From NCBI RefSeq assembly GCF_000337575.1, contig NZ_AOIM01000035.1, positions 111,498 through 175,497 of the forward strand: a DNA stretch of 64,000 nt, given 5' to 3'. The notes under the pieces were generated by a model. The model did no database searches. It saw nothing but the letters and a program-made list of their open reading frames with translations, and was not told where the DNA came from. The DNA comes from Natrialba hulunbeirensis JCM 10989 (GTDB lineage Archaea > Halobacteriota > Halobacteria > Halobacteriales > Natrialbaceae). Positions 11,381 through 21,569 of this stretch are shown here, piece after piece; positions within the stretch are counted from its first letter, which is position 1, and each line of letters begins with the position of its first letter. Both the position numbers and the translations under genes were made by a program.

Positions 11381-12142
11381 TCAGTCTGCGGCCGCCGAGT
11401 TCGAATCGACGTATGAGCGCGTCGCATCGACGAGCACTTTCCGGTACGTGCTCGCATCGGTTTCCCGGCCGAGTTCGCGAAAGCGACGGCGAAACGCCAT
11501 CGTATCGACAGCGGGTGCGTCCATCGCGGCCGCGTGTGCAAGGTCGTAGAGGCGATGGCTCTCGTCCGGGTCGACGAGGTCGTGGCGCTCTGCGAGTGCG
11601 AGCGCGAATGCGGCGTTGACGGCCGTAATGTCCGGATCGGCACTCGCGGAGAGCCGTTGGAGTCCCGGTCGCGATGGGGTGTCCGGTCGGTCCGCGACCG
11701 CTGCTGCGAGGCTGGACTCGAGAAAGGAGAGCAGTTTCTCGCCGGGGCCGACCGAGAGCGTGATGTCGTCGGCGTAGATGTCTTTCATGTGGTTCGCGAT
11801 CTGGTGGCAGTGTGAGAGTTTTCGGCGCTCGACGGACTTGCCAGCCAGCGCGAGGTAGAGGACTTCTTCGATGGACTGGGTGTGAGACGGATGGTCCTCT
11901 TCGTATCTGGCCATGTGGGCGAACTCGTGGAGGGCGAGTTCGCGGGCCATCGCACTGGAGGCGGCCTGCCGTGAGATGTTGAGGACGTGGCGGTCCTCGT
12001 AGTGGCCGGCCCAGGTTCGCTCGTCTGGATCATCGCGCAGGCGCACGTAGACCGGAAGGGAGAGATCGTGCTCGGTTTCGAAGAGGTCCCGGGCGCTGAG
12101 AAATGGGGAGGTCGGACCCGGCCCCTGAATACGAATGTCCAT
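11381..12142 (-). CDS. DUF5781-type protein with an HEFAH metallopeptidase-like motif
   Basis: This 253-residue soluble protein is conserved in haloarchaea next to rpsG/EF-2 and matches what I recall as DUF5781. It contains [21 protein letters not shown], an HExxH pattern of the kind that binds zinc in metallopeptidases, around residues 71-75. There is no signal peptide or membrane span, so it should act in the cytoplasm. The start [14 protein letters not shown] was preferred over a start 90 bases upstream, because the extra N-terminus is unlike the rest and the first conserved segment begins here. It is divergent from EF-2 and convergent with rpsG. The protease function is inferred from the motif only. 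Confidence 0.72.
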   Translation of the reverse strand: MDIRIQGPGPTSPFLSARDLFETEHDLSLPVYVRLRDDPDERTWAGHYEDRHVLNISRQAASSAMARELALHEFAHMARYEEDHPSHTQSIEEVLYLALAGKSVERRKLSHCHQIANHMKDIYADDITLSVGPGEKLLSFLESSLAAAVADRPDTPSRPGLQRLSASADPDITAVNAAFALALAERHDLVDPDESHRLYDLAHAAAMDAPAVDTMAFRRRFRELGRETDASTYRKVLVDATRSYVDSNSAAAD

Positions 12143-12357
12143 GTGCAAGAATAGCAAGGGCTGTGGCGGTATGTCTCTTACGCCGGTTCGTGTTTCGTGT
12201 GAATCAGTCGGACGGCCGTTGTCGCAGCTCACTTGCTTGGTGCATGTTATTCACTCACGCAAAATGGATATTCACCGCTGCGGACGGGGATACGCGTCGG
12301 ATTCTGCCGGCGACGAAACACTACCCTTTTGACCCCGCTAGCGGTAATGAGGGGTAT

Positions 12358-14544
12358 ATGGGCCGACGCAAGAAGATCGTCCAAGAGTGTGAACGGTTGA
12401 TGGACGAACCGGAGAACATCCGGAACATCGCCATCGCCGCTCACGTCGACCACGGAAAAACGACCCTTTCTGACAACCTCCTCGCGGGTGCAGGCATGAT
12501 CTCTGACGAGACTGCCGGCGAACAGCTCGCGATGGACACGGAGGAAGACGAGCAGGAACGTGGGATCACCATCGACGCGGCAAACGTGTCGATGACCCAC
12601 GAGTACGACGACACCAACCACCTGATCAACCTGATCGACACGCCGGGCCACGTCGACTTCGGTGGCGACGTGACGCGTGCGATGCGTGCCGTCGACGGTG
12701 CGCTCGTCGTCGTCGACGCCGTCGAGGGTGCCATGCCGCAGACCGAAACGGTCCTGCGCCAGGCACTCCGCGAGGGCGTCAAGCCGACCCTGTTCATCAA
12801 CAAGGTCGACCGCCTGATTTCGGAACTGCAGGAAGGACCAGAGGAGATGCAACAGCGTCTCGTCTCCGTCATCGGCGACGTCAACGAACTCATCCGCGGC
12901 ATGACCGAGGACATGGACGACGTCGACGACTGGACTGTCTCCGTCGAAGACGGCACCGTCGGCTTCGGATCCGCCCTCTACAAGTGGGGTGTCTCGATGC
13001 CGTCGATGCAGCGCACCGGCATGGACTTCGGCGACATCATGGAACTCGAGCGCAACGACGAGCGCCAGGAGCTCCACGACCGGACGCCGCTGTCGGACGT
13101 CGTGCTCGACATGGTCTGTGAGCACTTCCCGAACCCAGTCGACGCACAGCCACGCCGTGTCCCGCGTATCTGGCGCGGTGACGACGAGTCCGAACTCGCA
13201 GAGGGTATGCGTCTCGTCGACGAGTCCGGCGAAGTCGTCTTCATGGTCACCGACATCGGAATGGACCCACACGCCGGCGAAATCGCCTCCGGTCGTGTCT
13301 TCTCGGGCTCCCTCGAGAAGGGCCAGGAGCTGTACGTCTCCGGGACCGCGGGCAAGAACCGCGTCCAGTCCGTCGGGATCTACATGGGTGGCGAGCGCGA
13401 GGAAGTCGAGCGCGTCCCAGCAGGTAACATCGCAGCCGTCACCGGTCTGCGTGACGCCATCGCCGGCTCGACCGTCTCCTCGGTCGAGATGACGCCGTTC
13501 GAGTCCATCGAGCACATCTCCGAGCCCGTCATCACGAAGTCCGTCGAGGCACAGAACATGGACGACCTGCCAAAGCTCATCGAGACGCTGCGCCAGGTCT
13601 CCAAGGAGGACCCGACGATCCAGATTACGATTAACGAGGACACCGGCGAGCACCTGATCTCCGGTCAGGGTGAACTTCACCTCGAGGTCATCACCCAGCG
13701 TATCGAGAAGAACCAGGGCATTCCGGTCATCACCGGTGAACCGATCGTCGTCTACCGCGAGCAGCCACAGCAGGCAAGCCCGGAAGTCGAAGGCATTTCG
13801 CCGAACCGTCACAACCGCTTCTACATCTCCATCGAACCGATGACGAACGACCTCGTCGACACGATCAAGCTCGGCGAGGCCTCGATGGACATGCCAGAGC
13901 AGGAACGCCGTGAAGCCCTGCAGGACGCCGGCATGGAGAAGGATGCGTCCCAGAACGTCGAACACATCCACGGGACGAACATCCTCATCGACGACACGAA
14001 GGGTATCCAGCACCTGAACGAGACGATGGAACTCGTCATCGAGGGATTCGAGGACGCCCTCGACAACGGCCCGCTCGCAAACGAGCCAGTGCAGGGGACG
14101 CTCATCCGTCTGCACGACGCCCGTCTCCACGAGGACACCATCCACCGTGGTCCGGCACAGGTTATCCCTGCAACCCGTAACGCGCTTCACAACGCGCTGA
14201 TCCACGGCAAGATCAAGCTGCTCGAGCCGATGCAGGACGCCCGTATCGACGTGCCAAACGACCACATGGGTGCCGCCTCCGGCGAGATCCAGGGTCGTCG
14301 TGGCCGCGTCGACGACATGTACCAGGAGGGAGACCTCATGGTCGTCGAGGGTATCGCACCCGTCGGCGAGATGATCGGCTTCGCGAGCGACATTCGCTCC
14401 GCAACCGAGGGTCGTGCCTCCTGGAACACGGAGAACGCCGGCTTCGAAGTCATGTCTGACTCGCTCCAGCGTGAGAAGATCATGGAGATCCGCGAGCGCA
14501 AGGGCATGAAGCTCGAACTGCCGGAAGCGATCGACTACCTCTAA
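12358..14544 (+). CDS. fusA: elongation factor 2 (EF-2)
   Basis: This 728-residue GTPase drives translocation on the ribosome. The G-domain has P-loop AHVDHGKTT, the switch region [24 protein letters not shown] and NKVD. His596, in the segment [16 protein letters not shown], is at the position that archaea and eukaryotes convert to diphthamide. The C-terminal segment [15 protein letters not shown] is intact. The open frame extends about 85 codons upstream, but [15 protein letters not shown] is the standard N-terminus and an ATG sits there at 12358. The S12-S7-EF2 neighbourhood is typical for archaea. Confidence 0.97.
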   Translation: MGRRKKIVQECERLMDEPENIRNIAIAAHVDHGKTTLSDNLLAGAGMISDETAGEQLAMDTEEDEQERGITIDAANVSMTHEYDDTNHLINLIDTPGHVDFGGDVTRAMRAVDGALVVVDAVEGAMPQTETVLRQALREGVKPTLFINKVDRLISELQEGPEEMQQRLVSVIGDVNELIRGMTEDMDDVDDWTVSVEDGTVGFGSALYKWGVSMPSMQRTGMDFGDIMELERNDERQELHDRTPLSDVVLDMVCEHFPNPVDAQPRRVPRIWRGDDESELAEGMRLVDESGEVVFMVTDIGMDPHAGEIASGRVFSGSLEKGQELYVSGTAGKNRVQSVGIYMGGEREEVERVPAGNIAAVTGLRDAIAGSTVSSVEMTPFESIEHISEPVITKSVEAQNMDDLPKLIETLRQVSKEDPTIQITINEDTGEHLISGQGELHLEVITQRIEKNQGIPVITGEPIVVYREQPQQASPEVEGISPNRHNRFYISIEPMTNDLVDTIKLGEASMDMPEQERREALQDAGMEKDASQNVEHIHGTNILIDDTKGIQHLNETMELVIEGFEDALDNGPLANEPVQGTLIRLHDARLHEDTIHRGPAQVIPATRNALHNALIHGKIKLLEPMQDARIDVPNDHMGAASGEIQGRRGRVDDMYQEGDLMVVEGIAPVGEMIGFASDIRSATEGRASWNTENAGFEVMSDSLQREKIMEIRERKGMKLELPEAIDYL

Positions 14545-14556
14545 GACTGGGCCGTA

Positions 14557-14600
14557 CTGGGACTTGTCACAGCGTCCCAGCTCCCTGTCGTTCATTTTTT
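14557..14600 (+). terminator. hairpin plus T-run after EF-2
   Basis: CTGGGAC (14557-14563) and GTCCCAG (14574-14580) can pair across a ten-base loop. They are followed by a T-rich stretch ending in six Ts near 14600. The T-run is the element most likely to end transcription in archaea; the hairpin may protect the 3' end. Confidence 0.5.
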
Positions 14601-14713
14601 GCACTGCTGACCGAGACCACACTGAGACCACGGTGAGCCGCTATGGTATCCAGCCCGTTGTTCTACGCCGACTGCGCTGCTGGGAAACTATCGGCTGTCT
14701 GTTCTACCGGCCA

Positions 14714-15064
14714 TCAGCCGCTGTTTCTGTTCCTCTCTTCAGTGTCGCTCTCTGTCGTCATTTGAACGTGAACCGTCGTTCGAGTGACGGTAACAGCACA
14801 GCCGCTGTAGGTGAACGAGAGTTCCGCTTGCACTGTGTCGGGTGTCTTCTCGTACAGTTCGTCCAGTTGCGTCGGATCGATGACGGTGTACAGCGGTTCG
14901 AGATCCAGTATGGGTATGTTCGTGAGCGCGGCCACACCGCGAACGACCGTTTCGCTCGGTAATCGACCGTCGGTAATCTCGTACGTCGACTGTGTGGCTG
15001 CCGGTTCCGGTTTTCCCTCACTGTCGTCGCCGTTGCCACCGTCGGAGCGAAGTTTATCAGTCAT
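14714..15064 (-). CDS. HalOD1 output-domain protein
   Basis: This 116-residue protein contains a stand-alone HalOD1 domain, a haloarchaeal module often found at the C-terminus of response regulators or alone. The diagnostic stretch is VVRGVAALTNIPILDLEPLYTVIDPTQLDELYE followed by the strand pair FTYSGCAVTVTRTTVHVQ. The role is presumed to be in signal output or gene control but is not established. It lies two bases downstream of the HTH regulator on the same strand, so the two are probably one operon. A second HalOD1 protein sits at 53661-53912. Confidence 0.82.
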   Translation of the reverse strand: MTDKLRSDGGNGDDSEGKPEPAATQSTYEITDGRLPSETVVRGVAALTNIPILDLEPLYTVIDPTQLDELYEKTPDTVQAELSFTYSGCAVTVTRTTVHVQMTTESDTEERNRNSG

Positions 15065-15066
15065 CG

Positions 15067-15915
15067 TTACAGTTCAAACGGCAGTTCACCGCTGAAGTGG
15101 TCGCTCTGGTAGTCCAGATGATCGAGGCGCGGACCGAGTAGTTCACGGACGAGCACGACAAGCGGATTGGTCTTTCCCTCGCCGATCATCGCCGTCTCTG
15201 TCTTCGAACCGGTCGCCATCGGTTTGTCTCGTAGCGAGAGCATCACCTTATCGCGGTCGGCAACGATGAGCCGGCTGATCCGTGGATACCGCGAGGGTTC
15301 GTTCATCCAGTCGAGTTGTGGCTCCCAGAGTGTCGTCTCGGGGATGTGTTCCCGGAAGAACTGCCGGACAGCTGGGTTTTGCGATCCGACGCAGAACTCG
15401 ACGCCCCGGTCTATCGCCTGTGTCGCGTGAGAGAGACAGTCCTCGTCGAGGAGGTCGTCGGTCCTGTAGATAAGAAAGAGCTCATCTTCAGCTCGGTCGG
15501 CCAGTTCGCGGCCATAGTCGTAGACCGCTCCCTCCCCTTCGATCACGCCGATCGCATCCGTATCGGCGCTCCGTCGCCCGGTAAACCGCGAGAGAAACTC
15601 GTCGATCAGATCGATCGTCACCCACTCCGGATCGATCGCGTCGCCTCGAGTCAACACGAGATTCTCGTCTGCGTCGTACTCGACCAGGCCAGCCTCGTCG
15701 AGCTGTGGGAGTTGCCTGTGGTGCAACGCGACCGTGGTCCGTTCGAATTCCCTGTCGTAAGTCGCGGCATCGACCACCGTCGTATCCCGCTCGACGAGTT
15801 GCTGTGTGAGTTCGTCGACGGTGAGCGGACCCGACACGTCGTCCAGACAGGAGAGGATCGCACGGTTCTCTGGATCAGCGAGCAGTCGAACGATCTGTTC
15901 CTCGGGTATTGCCAT
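15067..15915 (-). CDS. winged-helix transcriptional regulator with a C-terminal sensor-like domain
   Basis: This 282-residue protein begins with a haloarchaeal winged-helix domain (DUF7344-like): LLADPENRAILSCLDDVSGPLTVDEL and the following VALHHRQLPQLDEAGLVEYD cover residues 10-80. The C-terminal 150 residues (VYDYGRELADRAEDELFLIYRTDDLL onward) resemble the TrmB-type or phospholipase-D-like sensing domains attached to such regulators. The effector and target genes are unknown. It is likely co-transcribed with the HalOD1 gene and lies near no obvious metabolic target, so it may be autoregulatory or global. Confidence 0.72.
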   Translation of the reverse strand: MAIPEEQIVRLLADPENRAILSCLDDVSGPLTVDELTQQLVERDTTVVDAATYDREFERTTVALHHRQLPQLDEAGLVEYDADENLVLTRGDAIDPEWVTIDLIDEFLSRFTGRRSADTDAIGVIEGEGAVYDYGRELADRAEDELFLIYRTDDLLDEDCLSHATQAIDRGVEFCVGSQNPAVRQFFREHIPETTLWEPQLDWMNEPSRYPRISRLIVADRDKVMLSLRDKPMATGSKTETAMIGEGKTNPLVVLVRELLGPRLDHLDYQSDHFSGELPFEL

Positions 15916-16072
15916 AGATCGGTTTCGGTTGTTGGATAGATAAGAGTACTCGCCTATTTTGTTTTCTGTTCAACAAACGAAACTCTCGTTGTCTGATGAC
16001 GCTTCCGGTACGTTCGGAGCAGACGTTCACGGCACGATGGACTCGAGTACACGGTGTCGTTCAGAGGGGTGG

Positions 16073-16120
16073 GCAGTCAGGTGGTCAGGTGGTCAGACGG
16101 TCGGGCGGTCAGGCGGTCAG
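16073..16120. repeat. six tandem 8-bp units (GTGGTCAG-like)
   Basis: Units of eight bases run GCAGTCAG, GTGGTCAG twice, ACGGTCGG and GCGGTCAG twice. On the other strand each carries a GACC or similar core. The array overlaps the last codons of the small membrane protein gene at 16109-16255. A longer array of the same period lies at 29605-29716. Confidence 0.8.
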
Positions 16121-16255
16121 CAGTCTCGCGAAGAAAGGAACCATCGTACAGAGTGCGAGCAGCGCGAACAACCACGGTGCGAGAACGACGCTCATGGTGG
16201 CGAATCCGAGCCCAACGACCGAGGCGAGGAGTTTCTGCGTGAAATCGATGTCCAT
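16109..16255 (-). CDS. small membrane protein, 48 residues
   Basis: The product begins MDIDFTQKLLASVVGLG and has two hydrophobic stretches (LLASVVGLGFATMSVVLA and WLFALLALCTMVPFFARLL), so it is predicted to be a two-span membrane protein. A longer frame starts 36 bases upstream with an arginine-rich stretch that does not look native, so the inner ATG was chosen. The hydrophobicity pattern is coherent enough to support a real gene. I know of no assigned function. Its 3' end runs into a tandem repeat. Confidence 0.5.
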   Translation of the reverse strand: MDIDFTQKLLASVVGLGFATMSVVLAPWLFALLALCTMVPFFARLLTA

Positions 16256-16397
16256 ACTCGGTACTCGTGCTCGTGCTTGTGATCGAATCACACTCCCGTA
16301 CTAATACTCCTTCTATTTTGACAGAACCTCGGTCATACCGCGACACGTTTACGAGTTAACGTCGGATTTTATTAATAACTCGGACGACCATCGTACC

Positions 16398-17324
16398 ATG
16401 GGATTAGCACAGCACGAAGTGACCGCAGACGACGGAACGGCACTGAATCTCTGGGAGCTGTCAGCGGATCGATCCGACGCCGCCGTCCTGTTTGTACATG
16501 GCGCGTTGACGTGTTCTCGCGCGCTGTTCGCTCCACCAGTCGCCGGTGACGACTCGTACTCGTGGCTTCACGCGGCGGCCAACGACCGAACCGCCTTCGC
16601 GCTCGACGTTCGTGGGTACGGAGATAGTGACCTCCCAGCAGCACTCGAGGAACCGCCCGAAGCGAACGGGCCACCGGTTCGTGCGACTGACGCGGTCCGA
16701 GATATTCGGGCGGCAGTCGAGTTCGTGAGCGATCGGTTCGAGACGGTTCATTTCGTCGGCGTCTCCTGGGGGACGATAACAGGGGGACTGTACCTCGCCG
16801 AAAACGATCCTGATCTCGCCTCGGCGACGCTGTGTGCACCGGTTTACAAACCCGAGTACGAGTTCGAAGTCGGCATGCAAGGGTTCGGACTGGAGACGGA
16901 TCTGGACGCCTACTTCGTCGAGCGGCGCGAGGAGGTCGAAGCGAGACAGGATCCCGATAACGAAGCGTTGTTCGAGGCGGTCTGGAACACGCAGGTCGAA
17001 TCGAATCAGGGTCTGGAAGACGGTGAGGGGTACCTCGCTCAGACTGGTGCACTCGCCGACGTTCGAGAGGGCTGTGAGGGGAATCCGGTGTATGACGCCA
17101 GCGAGGTCGACTGTCCGACGCTCGTCGTCCGAGGCTCAGACGACCAGGTCGCCGGTCGTGGCGACGCGCTGGCGCTGTACGACGAACTGTCGCTCCCGAA
17201 CGACCACAGGGAGTACGCCGAGATCGGCGGCGGCGACCACTTCGTCATGCACGGCGCGCGCCGGCACACGCTGTACGACCTGGTCGATACGTATCAACGC
17301 AGACACGAGGACGGTGCGGTCTGA
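16398..17324 (+). CDS. alpha/beta hydrolase
   Basis: This 308-residue protein has the alpha/beta hydrolase fold. The nucleophile elbow is GVSWGT with Ser123. The oxyanion region is LFVHGALTCSRALF near residue 30, the acid is probably in VRGSDDQV, and the histidine is in GGGDHFVMHG near the end. The N-terminal GLAQHEVTADDGTALNLWEL is typical of lysophospholipase or epoxide-hydrolase-like members, but the substrate is not deducible. There is no signal peptide. An AT-rich tract (TTTATTAATAA) about 25-30 bases upstream of the ATG fits a haloarchaeal TATA box. Confidence 0.85.
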   Translation: MGLAQHEVTADDGTALNLWELSADRSDAAVLFVHGALTCSRALFAPPVAGDDSYSWLHAAANDRTAFALDVRGYGDSDLPAALEEPPEANGPPVRATDAVRDIRAAVEFVSDRFETVHFVGVSWGTITGGLYLAENDPDLASATLCAPVYKPEYEFEVGMQGFGLETDLDAYFVERREEVEARQDPDNEALFEAVWNTQVESNQGLEDGEGYLAQTGALADVREGCEGNPVYDASEVDCPTLVVRGSDDQVAGRGDALALYDELSLPNDHREYAEIGGGDHFVMHGARRHTLYDLVDTYQRRHEDGAV

Positions 17325-17466
17325 AGCACTCGGTTCCTCGGTCGACCGATGTACCGCGAGCGCAGTCGCGCTGTTCGACGGTGAATAACTGCTCACCGCA
17401 AGGCCGAGCCGCAGGTTGACATATGAACATTATGTGTTTCGTACTAGTAGCGGCTCATATATTGTC

Positions 17467-18834
17467 ATGGTACGTCACACCACGAGGCGCAGTGTTCTCA
17501 AGGGCTCGGGTGCAGCGGCTGCGGTCGGAACGACGCTGCTCGCGGGTTGTGTTACCGAAGAGGATAATGGCACCGGGGACCCGGACGAGCAGACGATTCG
17601 AATCGGTGCGTTCCAGCCGACATCGGGGGATCTGGAATATTACGGCCAATCAGCGCTACAGGGATTCTACTGCGGACTCGCGTACAAGTACGACGATGTC
17701 GAGCCGGTCGACACCCTCTCGGCGGGTGAGTACACGGTTGACCCTGCGGACGGTCCGACGTTCGAGATCATCCTCGAGGATACGGCGTTCGATCCGGACA
17801 CCGCACGACGCGTGGCGGAAGACCTCGTCGTCGACGAGGATGTCGACATCCTGTTTGGGGGGACGTCGTCCGACAGCGCACGCCGTGTAATCGACACGAT
17901 CGTCCCGGAGACTGACATCCCGTATCTCTGTGGACCGGCGGCGGACGGGGACATCACCGTTTCGGACGAGTACTGCCACGAACGCGTGTTCCGCGCGAGC
18001 GAGCACACCTCGATGGACGCGCGGTCCGGTGCGAGGTACGTCGCCGAGGAGATGGATATTTCGACGGTGCAGTTGTTTGGCTCGGACAACGCGTTCGGTC
18101 GGGGCGGCGTGGAGAACTACACGGCCGTCCTCGAACAGTCCGATGACATCGAAATCCTCGAACCGCGCTTTACCGAAGTCGGCTACTCCGAGTTCGAGGG
18201 AATGATGGACGAAGCCGTGGACGCAGGTGCCGACGCCGTCGGTGGCGTGTACACGTTTCAGACGCTCCCGCAGTTCATCGGCACGGCGATGGCGTACGAC
18301 GTACAGATTTTCGGCGGCTTCGCGGAACTGGTCACGACACAGGTGCTCGGCGGTGCGGTCGTGGAGGCACTCGGCGAGGACTTTACCGCGGAAGACATCG
18401 AGGAATCCGGATTGGGTCCGTTCACGACGCGATATCACTGGAACCAGTACGACAACCCGGTCAACGACGCGTATATCGACATGAACGTCGAGACCTACGA
18501 ACAGGTTCCGGACCTGCTCAGTGCGGGTACCTTCACGATCGCCTCCGCGCTGGTGCAGGCACTGGAGGAGGCCGAGGACGCCAGCTCCGATGCGATCGTC
18601 GACGCCCTGACTGGTATGACCGTGACGGATACGCCGAAGGGCGAGAACGGCTATCAGTTCCGCGAGGAGAACAACCAAGCGGCCTCGGAGATGACCGTCG
18701 CCTACCCGGTGCCGACGTCCGAGGAGTTCGAAGAGACCTGGGACGCTCCGATCATGCCGGGCGAACCGATCGAAACCGTGGCCGCCGACGAGGCGATGGT
18801 GCCGGCCGACGAGATGGGTTGTGACCTTAGTTAG
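17467..18834 (+). CDS. Liv-type ABC transporter substrate-binding lipoprotein
   Basis: This 455-residue protein has a Tat signal (RRSVLKGSG) followed by a lipobox (LLAGC), so it is exported folded and lipid-anchored, as usual in haloarchaea. The mature part begins IRIGAFQPTSGDLEYYGQSA, the first strand of the periplasmic-binding-protein type I fold of LivJ/UrtA/AmiC relatives. It captures the solute for the permease encoded just downstream. Substrate could be branched-chain amino acids, urea or amides; there are no adjacent enzymes to decide. The ATG 51 bases upstream was rejected because the Tat signal begins here. Confidence 0.9.
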   Translation: MVRHTTRRSVLKGSGAAAAVGTTLLAGCVTEEDNGTGDPDEQTIRIGAFQPTSGDLEYYGQSALQGFYCGLAYKYDDVEPVDTLSAGEYTVDPADGPTFEIILEDTAFDPDTARRVAEDLVVDEDVDILFGGTSSDSARRVIDTIVPETDIPYLCGPAADGDITVSDEYCHERVFRASEHTSMDARSGARYVAEEMDISTVQLFGSDNAFGRGGVENYTAVLEQSDDIEILEPRFTEVGYSEFEGMMDEAVDAGADAVGGVYTFQTLPQFIGTAMAYDVQIFGGFAELVTTQVLGGAVVEALGEDFTAEDIEESGLGPFTTRYHWNQYDNPVNDAYIDMNVETYEQVPDLLSAGTFTIASALVQALEEAEDASSDAIVDALTGMTVTDTPKGENGYQFREENNQAASEMTVAYPVPTSEEFEETWDAPIMPGEPIETVAADEAMVPADEMGCDLS

Positions 18835-18842
18835 AGTTAGCA

Positions 18843-19658
18843 ATGTTACTTTCGACCACCAATTTGACGAAACAGTTCGGTGGGATCACTGCCGTGGACG
18901 GCGTCGATTTCACGCTCGAGGACGGCCAACTCTGTTCCGTAATCGGTCCGAACGGGGCCGGCAAAACGACGTTCTTCAATCTGATTACGGGTGAACTCGA
19001 GCCCACGTTCGGGACGATCGAGTTCGACTCCTCCGAAGCGGGGTCCATCGAGATCACGGACGCCGATCCGGCGACGACCGCCCGGCTTGGACTCCATCGG
19101 TCGTACCAGATCACGAACATTTTCCCGACGGTCTCGGTTCTCGAAAACGTCCGAATCGCAGCCCAGGCCCACCGTGGCAACGATTCGTGGCGATTTTGGC
19201 GGAACGTCAACAGCTTCGACGAACACTTCGAGGAGGCCCACGCCATTCTGGAGCGAATCGGTCTGTCCAACGACGCCGACATCGCTGCTCAGAACCTGAG
19301 TCACGGCGAGAAACGAAGTCTCGAGATCGGAATCGCGCTCGCCGGTGACCCGGACGTGCTGTTGCTCGACGAACCGACCGCCGGCGTCTCGAGCGAAGAT
19401 ATCGGTCGGCTCACCGACCTCATCGACGACGTCGCCGAGGATCACGCGATCATGCTGATCGAACACAACATGGACATCGTGATGGACATCAGCAATCGCG
19501 TCGTCGTCCTCGACAACGGCGAACTCATCGCGGACGGGGTTCCGTCAGAAATTCGCGAGAGCAAGCGGGTCCAGCAGGCGTATCTCGGCGGGTACGAGCA
19601 AGACGACGAAAGTGACGAATCCGCCGACGACTCGGAGGCAGGGGTGACGGCCGGATGA
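18843..19658 (+). CDS. livG: branched-chain amino acid-type ABC transporter ATPase LivG
   Basis: This 271-residue ATPase has Walker A (GPNGAGKTT), the LivG-type signature LSHGEKRSLEIGIAL and Walker B (VLLLDEPTAGVSSED), followed by the switch region MLIEHNMDIVMD. The phrase FGGITAVDGVDF near the N-terminus is diagnostic of LivG. The acidic C-terminal tail is haloarchaeal. It starts eight bases after the substrate-binding protein gene and overlaps livF by four bases (ATGA), so all are one operon. Confidence 0.93.
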   Translation: MLLSTTNLTKQFGGITAVDGVDFTLEDGQLCSVIGPNGAGKTTFFNLITGELEPTFGTIEFDSSEAGSIEITDADPATTARLGLHRSYQITNIFPTVSVLENVRIAAQAHRGNDSWRFWRNVNSFDEHFEEAHAILERIGLSNDADIAAQNLSHGEKRSLEIGIALAGDPDVLLLDEPTAGVSSEDIGRLTDLIDDVAEDHAIMLIEHNMDIVMDISNRVVVLDNGELIADGVPSEIRESKRVQQAYLGGYEQDDESDESADDSEAGVTAG

Positions 19659-20353
19659 GTTTCCTCGAACTCGAGGACGTTCAGACCTACTACGGCGAGA
19701 GCCACGTCTTACAGGGAGTCACCCTCGACGTCGAAGAACAGGAGATCGTCGCACTGATCGGGCGTAACGGTGTCGGGAAGACGACGACGCTCCGATCGAT
19801 TCTCCAGTTGACGCCGCCTCGAGAGGGGACGATCCGTTACAAGGGCGAGGAGATCGGTGGGAAGGACACGCACGAGGTTAGCAACGACGGGATCGGCTGG
19901 GTTCCCGAGGAGCGGCGGATGTTCGGATACCTGACCGTCGAAGAGAACATCCGGGTTGCGGTCAAACCGGACGACGATTTCGAGGCCCAGCGAGAGTACG
20001 TCTACTCGCTGTTTCCTGCGCTCGACGAGTTCAGCGAGAAGGAAGCGAGGAACTTGAGCGGCGGCCAACAGCAGATGCTCGCCATCGCTCGCGGCATGGT
20101 CGGACAGAACGAGTTGTTGCTCGTCGACGAGCCGAGTGAGGGGCTGGCACCGATGATCGTCGACCAGGTCGTCGACGCGCTCGAAACAGCCTCGGAAGAC
20201 ACGACGATGGTCCTCGTCGAGCAGAACTTCCCCCTCGCGATGGAGCTCGCAGACCGGTTCTACCTCATCGATCACGGGACCGTCGTCGAGTCCGGTTCCA
20301 CGGAGGGTGTTACGGCCGACGACGAACGGATACGGAGGTATCTCAGCGCATGA
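19655..20353 (+). CDS. livF: branched-chain amino acid-type ABC transporter ATPase LivF
   Basis: This 232-residue protein is the second ATPase of the Liv system. It has Walker A (GRNGVGKTT), signature LSGGQQQMLAIARGM, Walker B (LLLVDEPSEGLAP) and MVLVEQNFPLAMELADR. The QTYYGESHVLQGVTLDV start is typical of LivF. It shares the ATGA overlap with livG. A gap of about 70 bases separates it from livH. Confidence 0.93.
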   Translation: MSFLELEDVQTYYGESHVLQGVTLDVEEQEIVALIGRNGVGKTTTLRSILQLTPPREGTIRYKGEEIGGKDTHEVSNDGIGWVPEERRMFGYLTVEENIRVAVKPDDDFEAQREYVYSLFPALDEFSEKEARNLSGGQQQMLAIARGMVGQNELLLVDEPSEGLAPMIVDQVVDALETASEDTTMVLVEQNFPLAMELADRFYLIDHGTVVESGSTEGVTADDERIRRYLSA

Positions 20354-20422
20354 GTTGGAGCGAGCGAGACGACGAGGGAGTGCAACGCCGACAGCGAACC
20401 CACTGTACAGGAGGTCGAGACG

Positions 20423-21445
20423 ATGCCGATTGAACTCGCGACCGAGGTTCCGCTGGTGATCGAGACGCTCGAACGGCTCTTCCAACCGAGTACGATCGCA
20501 CGGATCATCGTCGAAGGGCTTGGCAAGGCGGCCGTCTACTTCGTCCTCGCGGTCGGATTGACGCTCGTCTTCGGTCTGATGGGCGTGCTCAACTTCACCC
20601 ACGGTGCGATGGCGATGCTCGGTGCGTACATCGGGGGGCTCGTCATGGTCCTTTCCGTCTCCGACGGCACGGACGCACTCGTTCGAATCGCGCTCTTCAT
20701 GGTCGTGCTGGCGGTGGTCTTCGCGCTGCTCACCGGCTTCGGGAGCGCCTTCGAGTATTCGCTGATCCGTCCGATCTATGATCGGACGCCGATGTACCAG
20801 ATCCTCCTGACGTTCGGCGTCGCACTCATCCTCGAGGAGGTGACGCGGATCGTCGTTCTCTCGCAGGGAATTCAACCCGAACCACCGTGGTCGGGAGCGA
20901 TGGGGACTGCACCGGCGGTCTTCACCGAGCGGTACGACATCCTCGGTGCACCGATCCGCGGCCTATACGCGTTCGAAATCGTTCTCGGGATTGTTGCCGT
21001 TGTTGGTGTCTGGCTGTTCCTCAACCGGACGCTGTACGGTCTCTATATCCGAGCCGGCAGCGAGGACCCGGAGATGGTCGAGGCGCTCGGCATCGACGTT
21101 CGTCAGGCGTTTACGATCGTGTTCGGCCTCGGTACTGGTCTCGCCGGTATCGGTGGCGTGTTGCTCATGTGGGACCCGCTGTGGGGGCCAAGCGCCCTGC
21201 TCGCCATCGACGTGTTGCTGTACGCGTTCGTCGTGGTCATCATCGGTGGACTCGGCTCGTTCAAGGGCACCGTCGTGGCGGCAATCTTGGTTGGCATCGC
21301 AGACTCGTTTACCACGTGGCTGTTCGCCACCGGGATCGTCACCTTCACCGGGCTCCCAGAACTGACAATATTCGGTTTATTGGTAATCATGCTCATTATC
21401 CGTCCACAGGGACTGTACGGCGTCGAGGAGGTGGGGGGCCATTAG
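20423..21445 (+). CDS. livH: branched-chain amino acid-type ABC permease LivH
   Basis: This 340-residue membrane protein has about eight to nine hydrophobic segments and the LivH signatures VGLTLVFGLMGVLNFTHGAM, EALGIDVRQAFTIVFGLGTGLAGIGG and VVIIGGLGSFKGTVVAAILVG. The conserved EAL-like loop contacts the ATPases. It forms the membrane channel with LivM, encoded next. Length is slightly above the bacterial norm. Confidence 0.92.
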   Translation: MPIELATEVPLVIETLERLFQPSTIARIIVEGLGKAAVYFVLAVGLTLVFGLMGVLNFTHGAMAMLGAYIGGLVMVLSVSDGTDALVRIALFMVVLAVVFALLTGFGSAFEYSLIRPIYDRTPMYQILLTFGVALILEEVTRIVVLSQGIQPEPPWSGAMGTAPAVFTERYDILGAPIRGLYAFEIVLGIVAVVGVWLFLNRTLYGLYIRAGSEDPEMVEALGIDVRQAFTIVFGLGTGLAGIGGVLLMWDPLWGPSALLAIDVLLYAFVVVIIGGLGSFKGTVVAAILVGIADSFTTWLFATGIVTFTGLPELTIFGLLVIMLIIRPQGLYGVEEVGGH

Positions 21446-21569
21446 CCCGACTGACAGCGATCGAGACTCCGACCGCGATCACGACCGCAACCGTGACCGC
21501 GAGCGAACCGCGGACGGCGGCGTCGAGACCACACCGGACCAGTCCGCCGAGCAGCGCTCGGCGACGGCC

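Noticed and set aside
15959-16304. Plus-strand open frames across the repeat at 16073
   Set aside because: They are caused by the repeat and by the reverse complement of the small membrane protein gene.
21444-21569. Asp-Arg-rich N-terminal extension of LivM
   Set aside because: The frame is open but contains no ATG, GTG or TTG before 21570, and the extension has no counterpart in LivM proteins.
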